Assembly (NCBI GenBank): GCA_043228905.1
Contig: JBHGNT010000022.1
Coordinates: 2,418,001-2,482,000 of the forward strand
From: Azolla caroliniana
Taxonomy: Eukaryota; Polypodiophyta
Direction of reading: 5' to 3'
DNA length: 64,000 nucleotides
Shown here piece by piece: positions 50,738 through 62,180 of this stretch. Position 1 is the first letter of the stretch; each line of letters begins with the position of its first letter. The position numbers and the translations under genes were made by a program. The notes below the pieces were generated by a model that searched no databases, had not been told where the DNA came from, and was given only the letters and a program-made list of their open reading frames with translations.

Positions 50738-51181
50738 TGTAAAAAGTAACGTGCAGAAGCAAGTATGAAGACCGAACAGAAGGAAGAAAACTCAGGTTTA
50801 ATGGAGAGCTTGAGCTTACGCAGTATACGCGGGAGAGACAGAGAGAGTGTGAGAGAGAAACACAAGAACTATATTCAACACTCTATTCACTACTCTCTAT
50901 ACATATGTGTGTTCAATGAACACTTTTATACAAGTCCTAGAAGGACTGACCGAAGTACTGACAGTACTTCAATGCTCATTAAGAGCTCCTACACTAACTC
51001 CCAAATATATTCCTCACGAAATATCTTTCCTAACGGCCTCCCGGTTTACGCACCGATCCGGCCCTACCTACGCACTGGTCTGCGTATCAGTTTACACATT
51101 CGGCCTAACCGATCGGTCCCAGCTGATCCGGTCCTCGGCTTCTTCAGCCGATCCGGCCGATGTTGAGCTTGTCTCTCAACA
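50738..51181 (-). repeat. COP4 3' LTR
   Basis: 444 bp, plus-strand TGTAAAAAGTAACGTG...GTCTCTCAACA. Followed by the tract GAGGTGGAG (minus strand), a weak purine primer compared with COP1. Confidence 0.92.
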
Positions 51182-51952
51182 CTCCACCTCAAGCTCAACT
51201 TGAGGCTCTTTGGGATCTTCGGGCTCACAGCTCCGGTTCCTCCTGGCTTCACGCCTCGCTCGCGCTCCACGACCTGTTCGACTCTGCGCGCTTCGACCCT
51301 TCCGGTCGGCTTGTCTGCTCATGTGGCCCTTATCAGCTCTTCTGCTGTTGCGGTGTTGATGCTTCTCCTGTTGCCTTTTCTTCCACTTGGGCCTCGGTTG
51401 ATTCAGCGTATCTGAATCAAACATCCGAACCGACTCGGCTACCTCCGATCGGTTTTTGCTCTCGTCTGAGTTGGCTGTCTCCAACTCGTCTTCGGTCTTC
51501 TCGCCCTCGATGGTGTCATCTTCCCCATGCGTGGTTGGCTTCGGCTCTCTCCTTCAGCTGCTCCCCTTTTGTCCGCTTCCGGACTTTTCCGCGGGTCCGC
51601 CCTCGGCTTCTTCAACCGATGCTGCCTCGCTTGGTCGTTCGGGACTGTTTCTCCCCCTCAAGTTCGACACGTCAAGGTGATGCAATCCGAGCACACCGGA
51701 GAATTGCGGCAACTTGTCCAGACCAAGAGGCTTGGTGAAGATGTCGGCAGTCTGCCGATCCGTCGGAACGTACTGAAGTTCGACTTCACCGGAAAGGACA
51801 CGCTCACGGACGAAATGGTAGTGCACCTCAATGTGCTTGGTCCGTGCGTGGAAAATGGGGTTTTTCGCGAGCTGGATGCTACTGAGGTTGTCGTAGTAGA
51901 TCGTCGTCGGATCTGACACCTCCTCTTGCAGGTCCTTAAGTAGCCGCTTCAA
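51182..51952 (-). pseudogene. COP4 RNase H and charged C-terminal extension
   Basis: 51554-51952: KRLLKDLQEEVSDPTTIYYD, NLSSIQLAKNPIFHARTKHI, TDRQTADIFTKPLGLDKLPQ, then LHHLDVSNLRGRN, where most copia elements end. Here ~120 more codons follow (51176-51484 in a shifted frame), very rich in Arg, Lys, Glu and Ser (RKGRSAQSRTGRGARARREA), running to the purine tract. The same extension is in COP1. Confidence 0.85.
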
Positions 51953-52296
51953 CCATATGGCTTCGCATGTCGCGACAGCCGCTCCTCAGTACTTAGCTTC
52001 GGTGCTCGATAGTGCAACTGTCGGCTGCTTCTTACTGCTCCACGCGATCGCAACACTCCCGAGGGAGAGCGCGTATCCGGACTTGGATCGGCGATCGGCG
52101 GCGTTGCCAGCCCAATCAGCATCGGTGTAGCCAACTAACTGCGCGGCTGCACCGGTCCGATATAGCAGTCCCTAGTCCTTAGTGTCGTTGACATACCGAA
52201 GTATGCGTTGCGCACACTAAAGGTGCTCCTCGGTAGGTCGCGCCATGAACTGACTGATCACCCCGACCGGATAACTGAGGTCAGGTCGGGTGATGG

Positions 52297-53619
52297 TCAA
52301 GTATATGAGGCTTCCGACAATTTGTCGGAACCTCGTCGGGTCACATACCTTTCCCATATTGGGACGAAGCTTGACGGTTCTGTCCAAGGAGTCGAGACAG
52401 ACTTACAGTCGGCCATCCCGAATTTGAAGAGCATACTCAGCACGTAATGACGTTGGCTGATCAATATGCCTTCGGGGGTACGGATCACTTCGATCCCGAG
52501 GAAGTAATGAAGGTCCCCCAGATCCTTCATGTCGAACGATGCTGCAAGCTGGAGCTTCACGCGGTCGAGTTCACTTAGGTCGGCGCCGGTGATGACCAAG
52601 TCATCAACATATAGTAAAATACTAACTGGTCCGAGTCGACCTTTCCGGATGAATAGGGAAGAGTCCGATTTTGAAGTGACGAAGCCCATCCGACGTAGTT
52701 GTTGCGTGATCTTCGCGTTCCAGGCACACGAGGCTTGCTTCAGTCCGTAAAGGGACTTCTTCAGTCGACATACTACCGAGGAGTTCATTCCAGAGTGAAA
52801 TCCGGGGGGCTGTACCATGTACACCTGTTCCTCAAGGTCACCTTGCAGGAACGCATTCTTTACATCCATCTGATGTAAGTGCCACCCCTTCACCGAAGCT
52901 ACTGCGAGCAAAACACGGACAGTCGTCATTTTCGCGACCGGCGCAAACGTCTCATCGTAGTCGATGACGTGTTTCTGCGCGTAGCCCTTTGCCACTAGCC
53001 GAGCCTTGTACCGGTTGACCGAGCCATCGGTGTTGTACTTGACCTTGTACACCCACCTACACCCGATCAGTTTTACCCCTCTTGGTGCGTCAACTAGGTC
53101 CCAGGTCTCGTTCTCCGCCAATGCGTGCATCTCTTCCTCCATCGCGGCACGCCAATTCACGTCTTCAGCCGCTTCTGCGTAGCTCTCCAGCTCATGCACT
53201 TCCGCTACACGGGTCATGTACGCATAATGATGTGCCATGTACTCATTGTATCCGAACCACAAAATAGGGTTCTTCTGGCGGGTAGATCGGCGTAATCTCA
53301 CATTAGCCGATGTCGAGGCCTTCTCGGTCGACGCGGACTTCACCTTTAAAGACCCGTCACCGGTTCCCTCGGAGTCGGACTCGCGTCGGTCTGACTCGTT
53401 CCTATCCGTGCCGAAATCCGACACCTTCTTCTTCCCTTTCTCTTTCCACGTAAGCCGTCTCCTCGACTTCCTACGCGGGGAATGCACGGCCGAGTCTCCA
53501 CTACTCGCCGGCTCTTCATCGGACTGATCGTACCGACTCGGTCGTCCAATCGGTCCACTTAAACGGAGTGATATCGGACTCTCTTCGCGGGTCACGATTT
53601 CGGGCTCATCCGGAGGCAT
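52297..53619 (-). pseudogene. COP4 reverse transcriptase and preceding linker
   Basis: 440 open codons. Acidic, Ser/Arg-rich linker, then RLRRSTRQKNPILWFGYNEY, CRWVYKVKYNTDGSVNRYKA, IDYDETFAPVAKMTTVRVLL, KNAFLQGDLEEQVYMVQPPG, SLYGLKQASCAWNAKI, catalytic YVDD (LLYVDDLVITGADL) and FGMADCKSVSTPW. RT looks catalytically complete; shifts at both ends separate it from integrase and RNase H, and stops at ~52170 and ~52026 interrupt the junction to RNase H. Confidence 0.9.
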
Positions 53620-54700
53620 CTCGGCCTCGCTGACCTCATCGTCAGAACTCGGATTGGAGTCGGGGGCTGGTACCAGGACGCAGACTCGTCAACCACAACG
53701 TCGCGGCTAACACACGCTTGTTTGGTGCAAGGGTTATAGCACTTATAACCCTTCTGCTCGTCCGAGTAGCCGACCAAGATGCATTTCTCGGCCTTTGCGT
53801 CTAGCTTCCTCCTTTTCTCCTTCGGTACATGCACATACACAATGCTACCGAACACCCTCAAGTGTCGCAAGTTCGGCTTTGTTCCGAAATATAGCTCGTG
53901 CGCCGACACTTTGTCTCCGATCCGGTTCTGGATGTATACCGCGGTCCTTACCGCCTCGGCCCAGTAGAACTTGGGCAAGCTCTTCTCCTCCAGCATTGCT
54001 TGTGCCGCTTCCACAATTGACCGATTCTTCCTCTCGGCCACGCCGTTCTGCTCCGGCGTGTATCTACAACTGAATTCGCGCCGAATTCCCATTTGTTGTA
54101 GATAAACGTTGAATTGACCAGAAAAGTACTCTTTCCCACCATCCGACCGCAGGCACTTGATCTTTCGTCCCGTTTCCGTTTCCACGAACCCTTTGAGGTC
54201 CCGGAAACAGTCGAAGACTTCGCTCTTCCTCTCAATGAGGTAGATCCACGTGTGTCGCGTGTGGTCGTCGATGAAGGAGACGAAATATCGGCTCCCGCCA
54301 AGACTAACGTTTTGTGCCGGCCCCCATACATCGGAGTGTATAAGGTCGAGCTTGTTCCGGCTACGGTTTCGCTCGTGGGGGAAAGGAAGTCGGTGTTGCT
54401 TCCCGAGCTGGCAGGCTTCACAAATTTGTGCCTTTTGGCCACTAAATTTGGGCAATCTGAACACTATCTATTTCGATTGCAGATCTTGAAGCCGCTGGTA
54501 GTTGAAGTGGCCTATCCGCTTGTGCCACAAGTCGATGTCCGACTCGGACTTTTGTCCCTTCGCGAACATTGCGGTGCCGCCGTCAGTGGAGTCGAGGATG
54601 AACATCCTCCCGTCTCTACGCCCTTGCGCAATCACACGACCTTCTTCCTCAATGAAACACCCGAGGTATGTAAACCTAACCTCCATCCCTTGGTCGACGA
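53592..54700 (-). pseudogene. COP4 integrase
   Basis: 53592-54464 open: CQLGKQHRLPFPHERNRSRN, Asp in DLIHSDVWGP, YFVSFIDDHTRHTWIYLIE, CLRSDGGKEYFSG (Asp), Glu in QNGVAERKNRSIVEAA, FYWAEAVRTAVYIQNRIG. The zinc N-terminus (IDLWHKRIGHFNYQRLQDLQ) lies just upstream in another frame (54468-54686) after one stop. Confidence 0.88.
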
Positions 54701-54729
54701 TCTGTCAAAAGGGAGAGGGAATCAATAAG

Positions 54730-55998
54730 CTACAAACGATGACAATAACCAAATGATTGCCTGAATAGGGGGATCTGTCCGACCGAGACCAAGTTTTTCG
54801 TGATTGTCAGAACATGCAACACGTTCATGAGTTTCCCTTTTTGCCCAACATGGCTAAGGGGAACTTCTCCGACATTCGCGATCGGATGCGGAGTGTCGTC
54901 TCCAGTTAAGACTACTCCAGGTTGTATCGGTTTTTCAAGGTACGAGAACCACTCCTTATTGCTCGCCATGTGGTTTGACGCGCCGGAGTCTACGTACCAC
55001 ACCTCGTCCGATCTCGGGGTGGTCTGTTTCATTGAATTCGCTTCGTGTCTCGTCACGAAGGCAGACCCTTCTCCGGCTCTCCCGGAGTCTTTGGCGTAGT
55101 GCGATCGCTGCCGATTTCCCTTGTCGGTATGTCCGGAGCCGTTTCCGGAACCGGTTCTCTCCGAATCGGCGCGCTTCTTCCAACACTCACTTTCCCTGTG
55201 GCCTTTCTTGCCACAGTACCAACACTCCGCGATGGCCTTCCATTGCCGGTTCTCATCGCTTCGACTCCCCCTGTTTCCGGAGGGTCCGGAGTTGCTGTCG
55301 GCATCACTTCGGTGCCTTCTTCCTTGATCTCGTCGGCAGCCTCCATTGCGCGCCGACTCGCCTCGTCCTCCACGTCCATGGGGCCTATCTCTCTCTGTGT
55401 ACAACATTCTGCTGTCGGTGTGCATGCTTGTGGACGCAGCCACGTGGTTCTCCTCTACTAGGAGCATTGACTGTAAGTCGAAAAAGGATGGTGTATTCTC
55501 CCGGGTACACACAGCCGTTCGGAACACTCCGAACTTCGACGCCAAACCTCCGAGATAGATCTGGACCATCTCGCTCTCCTCGATGTTCACCTCTATGGAG
55601 GCGAGGGAGTCACAGATATCCTTGATCTTCGAGGTATAGTCCGCCACCGACAAGTCGCGTTGTCGTAGGTTGCTCAACTCCTGTCGGAGCTAAAGCTTCC
55701 TGGTTGTGGTGCTCGCGGCGAAAATCTTCTTCAGATTTTCCCACACACCCTTCAGCGTCTTTGCATCCCGAACATAGCTCAATAGCTATTCGCCTACACA
55801 CGACGCGAAGCAGTATAATACCCTGCTCGCCGATTGCTCCCACGACGGGAAGTCTCTGTGTGCCGATTCGGGTGCCTCGTCATTAGCTCCTTCGACATAA
55901 CTCCAGTAGCCGTGCCCGAGCAGGTACTGGTGCATCTTGTAGGACCAAGACGTGTAGTTGGTTCTGTCGAGCTTCTCTGTTGGAAGTGAGCTCGCCAT
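54730..55998 (-). pseudogene. COP4 gag and protease
   Basis: ATG 55996-55998 (MASSLPTEKLDRTNYTSW), UBN2-type gag; a TAG near 55690 breaks the frame, then 315 open codons from 55677 carry LRQRDLSVADYTSKIKDICD, the knuckle CWYCGKKGHRESEC and the protease core VWYVDSGASNHMASN. gag and protease are one frame in this family. A few bases past 54780 the frame is lost. Confidence 0.87.
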
Positions 55999-56070
55999 GC
56001 CTCCATCAATCGTTCCTCTTGTTCTTCTTCGTCAAGCTGTGTCGGCTGCAGAGAGGTTCTCAACCCTCGC

Positions 56071-56082
56071 GCTCTGATACCA
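56071..56082 (-). promoter_or_regulatory. COP4 primer-binding site
   Basis: TGGTATCAGAGC, exact complement of the plant initiator tRNA-Met 3' end, touching the LTR. Confidence 0.93.
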
Positions 56083-56511
56083 TGTAAAAAGTAACGTGCG
56101 GAAACAAGTATGAAGACCGAACAGGAGGAAGAAAACTCAGGTTTAATGGAGAGCTTGAGCTTACGCAGTATACGCGGGAGAGACAGAGAGAGTGTGAGAG
56201 AGAAACACAAGAACTATATTCAACACTCTATTCACTACTCTCTATACATATGTGTGTTCAATGAATACTTTTATACAAGTCCTAGAAGGACTGACCGAAG
56301 TACTGACAGTACTTCAATGCTCATTAAGAGCTCCTACACTAACTCCCAAATATTGTCCTCACGGAATATCTTTCCTAACGGCCTCCTGGTTTACACACCG
56401 ATCCGGTCCTACCTACGCACCGGTCTGCGTACCGGTTTACGCATTCAGCCTAACCGATCGGTCCTCGGCTTCTTCAGCCGATCCGGCCGATGTTGAGCTT
56501 GTCTCTCAACA
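56083..56511 (-). repeat. COP4 5' LTR
   Basis: 429 bp partner of 50738-51181; lacks ~13 bp (CCAGCTGATCCGG region) near 56461. Confidence 0.92.
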
Positions 56512-57975
56512 AGTCTCTTAAGCGACATTTTGTGAGACGCTTGAAGGATCGATACACATGTTGTTGCATTTACCATGTACGAATGGGTTTTCTCAAGGAC
56601 TCTATTAATCTACTATGTCACCATAGCGCCTCTCTAACAAATGTAGTTTGCACTTGTGGGTGCCCAATTTGTCGATCGGCCCCGCATGAGCACTGTACAT
56701 CATATGAGCATGTTATCTCTTCCATGAGTTGTCTTTTAGATTTAGTATTGTGTCCGATAGAAACGGAGGCCATCTTCCACAATCATAAATGTGTCATGGG
56801 TTTATGTCAAGATTGTGGCCCTAGTAGATTTAGGTGGTGTCCAAATCAATTGAGTAGTGAAATACTACCAATTTTGAAGGAAAGGTGTGTAAAAGAAAGT
56901 ATCTAGTTAGGAAGTCACTTAAACCAAGGGATTTGGCGTCTCTATTTGTAGTATCTCTAGGAAAGTTCATTAAACACAACTTCATTTATTCATGGCAAGC
57001 CCATCAATTTAAGACTTGCATATCTAATTTTCCAAATGATGTAGTAGTCTCAGTAGTAGATTTCGCATAGATTATACTTTCAAGCACCAGAATGAAATTC
57101 AATCTATGCATTGGTGTTCAACGCACGTACCCATTTTTGTGCACATAACATATTTTCGAGTTTCAGGTGATGTTAAAAAAGTAATTCATTTTTTTATTTC
57201 TGATGATAAGAAGCATGATACCTTGTTCGTCCAACATTGTTTTAACTTACATTAGCAATGGTTATTATCTAAACGTTTGGAGCTTACTCAACATTGGGTC
57301 TGGTCTGATGAAGATGCGTCACAATTCAAGGCTAGACGTCCATTTTATTTTGTAGGGAGGTATCCTGCTATAACAGGTTTGGAGATGAGATGGATTTTTT
57401 TTGGGTCTGGCCATGGTAAAGGTGAACATGATGGTGCAGGTGCTGTTATAAAGCAGACACTTACTCATGAACAACTAAAGGCAGATGGTGTGCAGATGAA
57501 TTGTGCAACACATGTAGTTGAATTTTTAAGAGCTAATATATCAACGAGTGCAACTGGTGTTTATTCCTCGCAGGTTCGAGATATCAAATGTGAATTTTGG
57601 GATGTGAAGATAGATGAAGTAAATAGGGAGAAGACCTGGGAGTGCCAAGGAATTCCCAAATTGTGAGCTCTCCATGTTGTTCGCGGTTATTATAGGTTGG
57701 ATGATCATTGTATTGCGGTTAGAGAATTAACTTGTTTTTTCTTCCATTGTGTGCAGGGAAATTGGAGGTATTGTTTAAACAAAGCATATATTCAGAATTG
57801 GGAGTATCATACATTGAACAATAAGGAAGCAGTTGATGGAGAAACAAAAACGAATGCTGACTTCACATATCAAGGACGTGGAGATACTCTGAGTGATGTC
57901 TTAAATGTTGGGGATAATTTCATTGTAAATGCAAAAGAAGGCAATTCAAAGGGTGTTGATTTTTCTATATATTGA
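56512..57975 (+). pseudogene. Transposase-like (RNase H-fold, DDE-type) pseudogene
   Basis: Host sequence of COP4. Starts SLKRHFVRRLKDRYTCCC, then a Cys/His-rich segment (CTCGCPICRSAPHEHC; CVMGLCQDCG). After a stop at 56904 another frame has HNFIYSWQAHQFKTCI and VVVSVVDFA (first acidic position), then a base shift, IQSMHWCSTHVPIFVHI, a TAG at ~57255, and 57277-57666 with WVWSDEDASQFKARRPFYF (second acidic position) and FFGSGHGKGEHDGAGAVIKQ. This is the pattern of a family of presumed transposases found across non-seed plants and animals; the name is from pattern memory. TGA at 57664, then in-frame continuation to 57975 (possible 3' splice site TGTGTGCAG before 57758). Clearly inactive. Confidence 0.7.
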
Positions 57976-58743
57976 AGCGCACGGTTAGTAAATAGTGTGC
58001 AACGCAGAATATATTAGATGCTTGGGGAAATGTTGTATCTACCGGGACATTCTACATCAAAGGTATTTTTTATGCAAGACTAGATTATTACGATTATATG
58101 TACATAGGCTATTAGAAGACAAACCAGTGGCGTACATGTACTCTCATTTAGTCAGGTGTATCAATGTCCCAATGTCGCAATACAATAGCTGCTCAGGTTT
58201 ATACACAGTTAGTGCTAATGTGTATGAATGTATTTACAACAGTATGCCATGGAATTTGTAGCTACAAGTAGTAATTACCAGTTTTCTTGTAAAACAAACA
58301 AAGCACATGTACTGCAAATAAACAGTTTAATGGACTTGTTTGGGAGTTTTTTTTTATATACAGTCTACTTTTTGTGCTTCTTTCTCAACAAAATTGTGTG
58401 TCATTTTTATATACAGTCTTCTTTCTAATATACAATTTAATAATATCGTTTAGGGTTCTTCTTTCTGAGATACAAATTTACTCAAGTGAACCATGTATAA
58501 GTTAAAATGGTTTGCATAATTTTAAGAGAAAGCACTATCATGAAATCAGCAATCCTGAACATAGTCTTAAAATTACACAGTAGATAAGTTTCTCAAAACA
58601 AGCAATTTAATTCTTCATTGATTAAGTGGTAGCAAATTACATATTTATAACATCCCATTGCCAATGTCTTGAAATCTCCTATAAATAGCTAAGCTCTTGC
58701 TAGTCAATGGAACTTCTCTACATATATGATCTGCATATTGAGC
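57976..58743. other. Non-coding gap between convergent genes
   Basis: AT-rich (~770 bases) with poly-T runs and AATAAA at ~58317; likely the 3' flanks of the plus-strand pseudogene and of the minus-strand gene ending at 58747. No further gene seen. Confidence 0.5.
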
Positions 58744-59610
58744 TCAGTATGGAGTCCACAACCATGTAGCTAGTTGGCAGCTCAATGTTTTCACCAAATA
58801 GTGTTCAAGCATTTCATCGGGTAGAATGAGACAGCATCTACGAATGTTGAAGTAATGTTGGAAATGTTCTGTATCCAGAATCAACGTATTGTCGGCGTTA
58901 TAATATGGCCAAATGTCCCAAAAATCAGAAAATCTTTTGAATCTTGCAACATCATTGTGGTCACAATTCTCTCGTGTCCACTGACCCTTGAAATGTTGTC
59001 GCCACTTCGGGAAGAATCTTTCTACACACTTCCACACATCTGTATGTGGTTTTTCGCTCCAAATAAACAAATCAAAGTATTGCACAGCCCACTCCAGAAA
59101 TTGATTTGCGTCCCTCCTTGGTGTCATATATCACACACTCATCAGGACTTTATCAAGCTCCAAGATCAAGGATCTTCTTTCAACTTCTAATGGTTTAGGT
59201 TTCCATTCTTGTAACTGAGCCTCTGTTACACCAATTATTGGTAGCACACAATCAATTTTCAATGAACTCAGGTTCTGTCAGCACAATTGGTGTCCTTTCC
59301 CTCTTCAAACCCTTGGTCCACTGTGTTGGGCCTGGCTTCACATTCTGGTGCTCTTGTGTTCTCGACTTAGTCATTGGCTCAGTGCATGTAGATACTGATC
59401 TGGTCAATATCAGCCCATTGGTATCACATGTTGCATCTACTTGCAAAATCAAATCATCTATGCAACATGCTTGATCAACTTGCGTGACCAGATCATTTGT
59501 GTCAGTTGCTGCATCTACTTTCACGATGTGGCCCTCTAAACACGCAACAACATCAACAGTTTCCACACTGCCATCGGCCGTAGGAGCAATAGATTCAAAC
59601 CCTTTAGACT
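58744..59610 (-). pseudogene. 3' exon of a split gene: FCP1/NIF-like (HAD) domain
   Basis: An exon begins at 59610 after a good acceptor (TTCTGATTTTGCAG on the minus strand). It encodes a linker with three VDA.. TDTND-like repeats (KVDAATDTNDLVTQVD; QVDATCDTNGLI), then GVTEAQLQEWKPKPL, the phosphatase signature region LILELDKVLM and RRDANQFLEWAVQYFDLFIW ... FKRFSDFW ... NTLILDTEHFQHYF, as in FCP1/NIF-type HAD domains. The catalytic DxD motif reads ELD, so the nucleophilic Asp is Glu. A one-base shift (~59252) and a TGA (59131-59133) interrupt it. Role unknown; family assignment moderately sure. Confidence 0.65.
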
Positions 59611-59917
59611 CTGCAAAATCAGAAAACACCAACATATGCACACTCACAAAGTAACTAATAGTCTCACAAAACAACATAATGAACATGAAATATTTTCTAT
59701 CATAGAAACATGAACATAATTATCTTGGAAAAACATCATAGAGTTCCATTACATAATGTGGATCAAGCAACAACCAATCTGAGGTTTTACTTGTCCAAAT
59801 AGATCATAGTAAAACTTCATAAAACCCTAGGAAAATCGCTAACAATCATATCCCACTAATAAGTATTTCGCTCCAATTCACGAGCCCCTTGACCGAGTAA
59901 TTGGTCTTGTCCCCGAT

Positions 59918-60388
59918 CATGGCCCCTTCTTCAACCTTTTTCTAGCCGGTTGCCCATTTAGCCTTGCTTCTTTGACCCATTGTGCAAGTGTGTCCTCCGC
60001 CGACAACCTTTCCATCACCTCAGCAGTGGCTTGCAAGTCAGCTGCGTCTTGCACTAGCTTTTCTAGTACAGTGGGATCTGTTTGGACATTATGAGTCTCA
60101 GTGGGGTGGAATCAAGGTTTTGGGATTCGAAGAAATGTTGCATCAAGTGTTCAAAAACACTATTGTTGTGAACCTTAGATTTATATGTTTCAAATATTTC
60201 AAATATTTCATGGCTTTTCACATCGTTGCCTACTTCATTACCATCTTCCAAAAGAATAGGCTGGAGCTGCTCTGAAGGAGATGTGATAGCAGGACTCTTA
60301 CTTTCAGCCACGTTGGCAACTATCTCCTCATCGGTTGTAGCGTCATCAGCACGAGACAGCTCATGCGCCCTCCTTAATCCACAAGATT
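59918..60388 (-). pseudogene. Internal exon of the same minus-strand gene
   Basis: Begins after acceptor GTTGTAG (intron 60389-60870) in phase with the exon upstream: SCGLRRAHELSRADDATTDE, HEIFEIFETYKSKVHNNSVF, MQHFFESQNLDSTPLRLIM. A one-base shift near 60066 leads into LVQDAADLQATAEVMERLSA and EARLNGQPARKRLKK, ending at a TGA ~59918. No recognised domain. Confidence 0.6.
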
Positions 60389-60870
60389 CTACAACAACAT
60401 GGTCGCTAATTAGCTACATCTTAGCTAACTACCTATTCTTCTAGACTATGACAGTAGCTAATTAGCTACTTCGCTTAGGTATGGTACTAGATAATTACCT
60501 ACTCAACTAAAGTATGGTACTAGCTAATTAGCCACTATAACTAAACTATGGTAGTAGCTAATTAGCTACTACTTACCTAATTAGCTATTGTATTAAACTA
60601 TGGTAGTAGTTAATTAGCTACCACTTAGCTAATTAGCTACTGTACTAAACTATGGTAGTAGTTAATTAGCTACAACTTAGCTAATTAGCTACTCGGCTAA
60701 AGTATGGTAGGAGCTAATTAGCTATCACTTAGCTAATTAACTACATGTTAGGTAATTAGCTACTACACTACAACCATAATAGCTAAATAGTTTCCACACT
60801 TTATATAGCTTACCTAATTAGCAAAGATGGAACTAACTAGCTACACTATGGTCACAAGCAGCAATTTTAC
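60389..60870 (-). other. Intron containing the 52-bp tandem repeat
   Basis: 482-nt intron with donor CACAG|GTAAAA and acceptor GTTGTAG|AA; joining the exons keeps the frame (ACA G|AA TCT). Most of it (60397-60850) is the array described next. Confidence 0.65.
60397..60850. repeat. 52-bp AT-rich tandem repeat array (right)
   Basis: About eight degenerate units of the same GCTAATTAGCTACCACTTAG / CTATGGTAGTAGCTAATTAG repeat as at 49192-50645, in the same orientation. Confidence 0.9.
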
Positions 60871-62180
60871 CTGTGTTTTTTCTCCACTCATTTGGGAGAG
60901 TTGTACTGCAATCCCCCAAACAGAATGCAGCAATGTGATAGGCATATTGAAAACAAATGATATGGTATGTGTGCTGGTATGGTTGTAGGTGAACCAATAG
61001 AGTAGCAGATTTGTCCTCTACACGTAATCCACAAGCGATGCAACGTGCTTGAACAGTCAATATATCATTTCCTGGTTCTCCTTCATTTGGTAAGGGAGCA
61101 AGAATGTTCAAGTCCAATTCTTGTCTGCTCCTTACTATCCCCTCCGCAAAATGTAGTTGCTTCTTAAGGCAACTAACTACCTGTTCTTGACGGGAGTATT
61201 GTTCCTTCAATGCAGTTGAGAAATTTACCGATTAATTATTCCTTAATGAGGAAGATACAACAACAAGAAACAAGAATCATTAACTTACTTGTAGCTTTTC
61301 CATATTGTAATCAACGATAATATTTACACCTAGAAGGTCCAGGCTCATTGAAAGAACCTGGATCTCTGTCTATAGTTGAATTTTCCGCTGGGGATCCAAC
61401 GACCCCTCAATTTCAAGTTCCTGTTATGCACCCTGTTCCAGATAATGCCTCAGTAGCACATTTTCATGTACAAGTTTTTTATAACATATTACATACTAGC
61501 AAAACAATATGTACCTAAATCTTATTTCTCATTGTTGTAACTGCCAAAGTGACTTTGCTCTCCATCGCAACAGCCAATGTTGGTTTCTCTAAATTAGTCT
61601 TAAAAAACTCCAATGTGTCACAGGATTCATGGACATTTTTTAGCATATAGCTAATCAATGTCTCACCTGTATCATTGGCATTGGATTTCATTGTGTGTTG
61701 GTGTGGCATATACTTGCGGGTTTGTTGGGAGTCGGCAGGTGCATCATCAACTGCCATGCTCCAAAATCTTGCCATTTTTTGTTGCAACCTCCCCATCTTC
61801 CGACATCTTTCTACCGATGCCGCACCATAAATTGCCCAAGCTACCCTATACATTTCAGGGTCATGAGATTCCTTCGTTGTTTTGCAATACTCGTATGCAA
61901 AAGCTCTCGCAAATGAAACGGATAACTCATTGTTGACCAGGATCTCTTGATGTACTTCTGGTGTAGTCTCATGCAGTCGTCGTACAGGTATGGTCATACA
62001 TTCTTGAGCTTGACCTTGCCTTTCACTCTAGGCACTTTATATACTAACATCCAATCTACATCACTAATCAATCTATTTGTTAGAACAACAGGGTCAATAC
62101 CCTTGAACGACAGACCATATATGTTGTGAAAGTTCTCCTTTGTCTCCAAAATTTTGCGAAGTTCAGCACTCTAGGATAGG
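60871..62180 (-). pseudogene. Upstream exons of the minus-strand gene (zinc-ribbon-like and coiled-coil parts)
   Basis: 62180-62000: FHNIYGLSFKGIDPVVLTNR, KVPRVKGKVKLKN; a one-base shift; 61997-61515: PVRRLHETTPEVHQEILVNN, SFARAFAYEYCKTTKES. A short exon ~61400-61289 (IQVLSMSLDLLGVNII ... MEKLQ) ends at a perfect donor GTAAGT; an 84-nt intron (61205-61288) joins in phase to 60871-61204: EQYSRQEQVVSCLKKQLHFA, then a Cys/His cluster (CIACGLRVED ... YQHTYHIICFQ ... CLGDC) that looks zinc-binding. The gene reads from ~62180 to 58747 with at least four exons. No known function; family unidentified. Confidence 0.55.

Larger units (their letters stand above)
50738..56511 (-). mobile_element. COP4: near-complete Ty1/copia element
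   Basis: 5,774 bp, target duplication AGTCT (50733-50737 and 56512-56516). LTRs 50738-51181 (444 bp) and 56083-56511 (429 bp), closely similar with small indels. Primer site TGGTATCAGAGC is a perfect plant initiator tRNA-Met complement. Full gag-protease-integrase-RT-RNase H order with only a few stops or shifts; same family as COP1 and better preserved. Confidence 0.94.
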
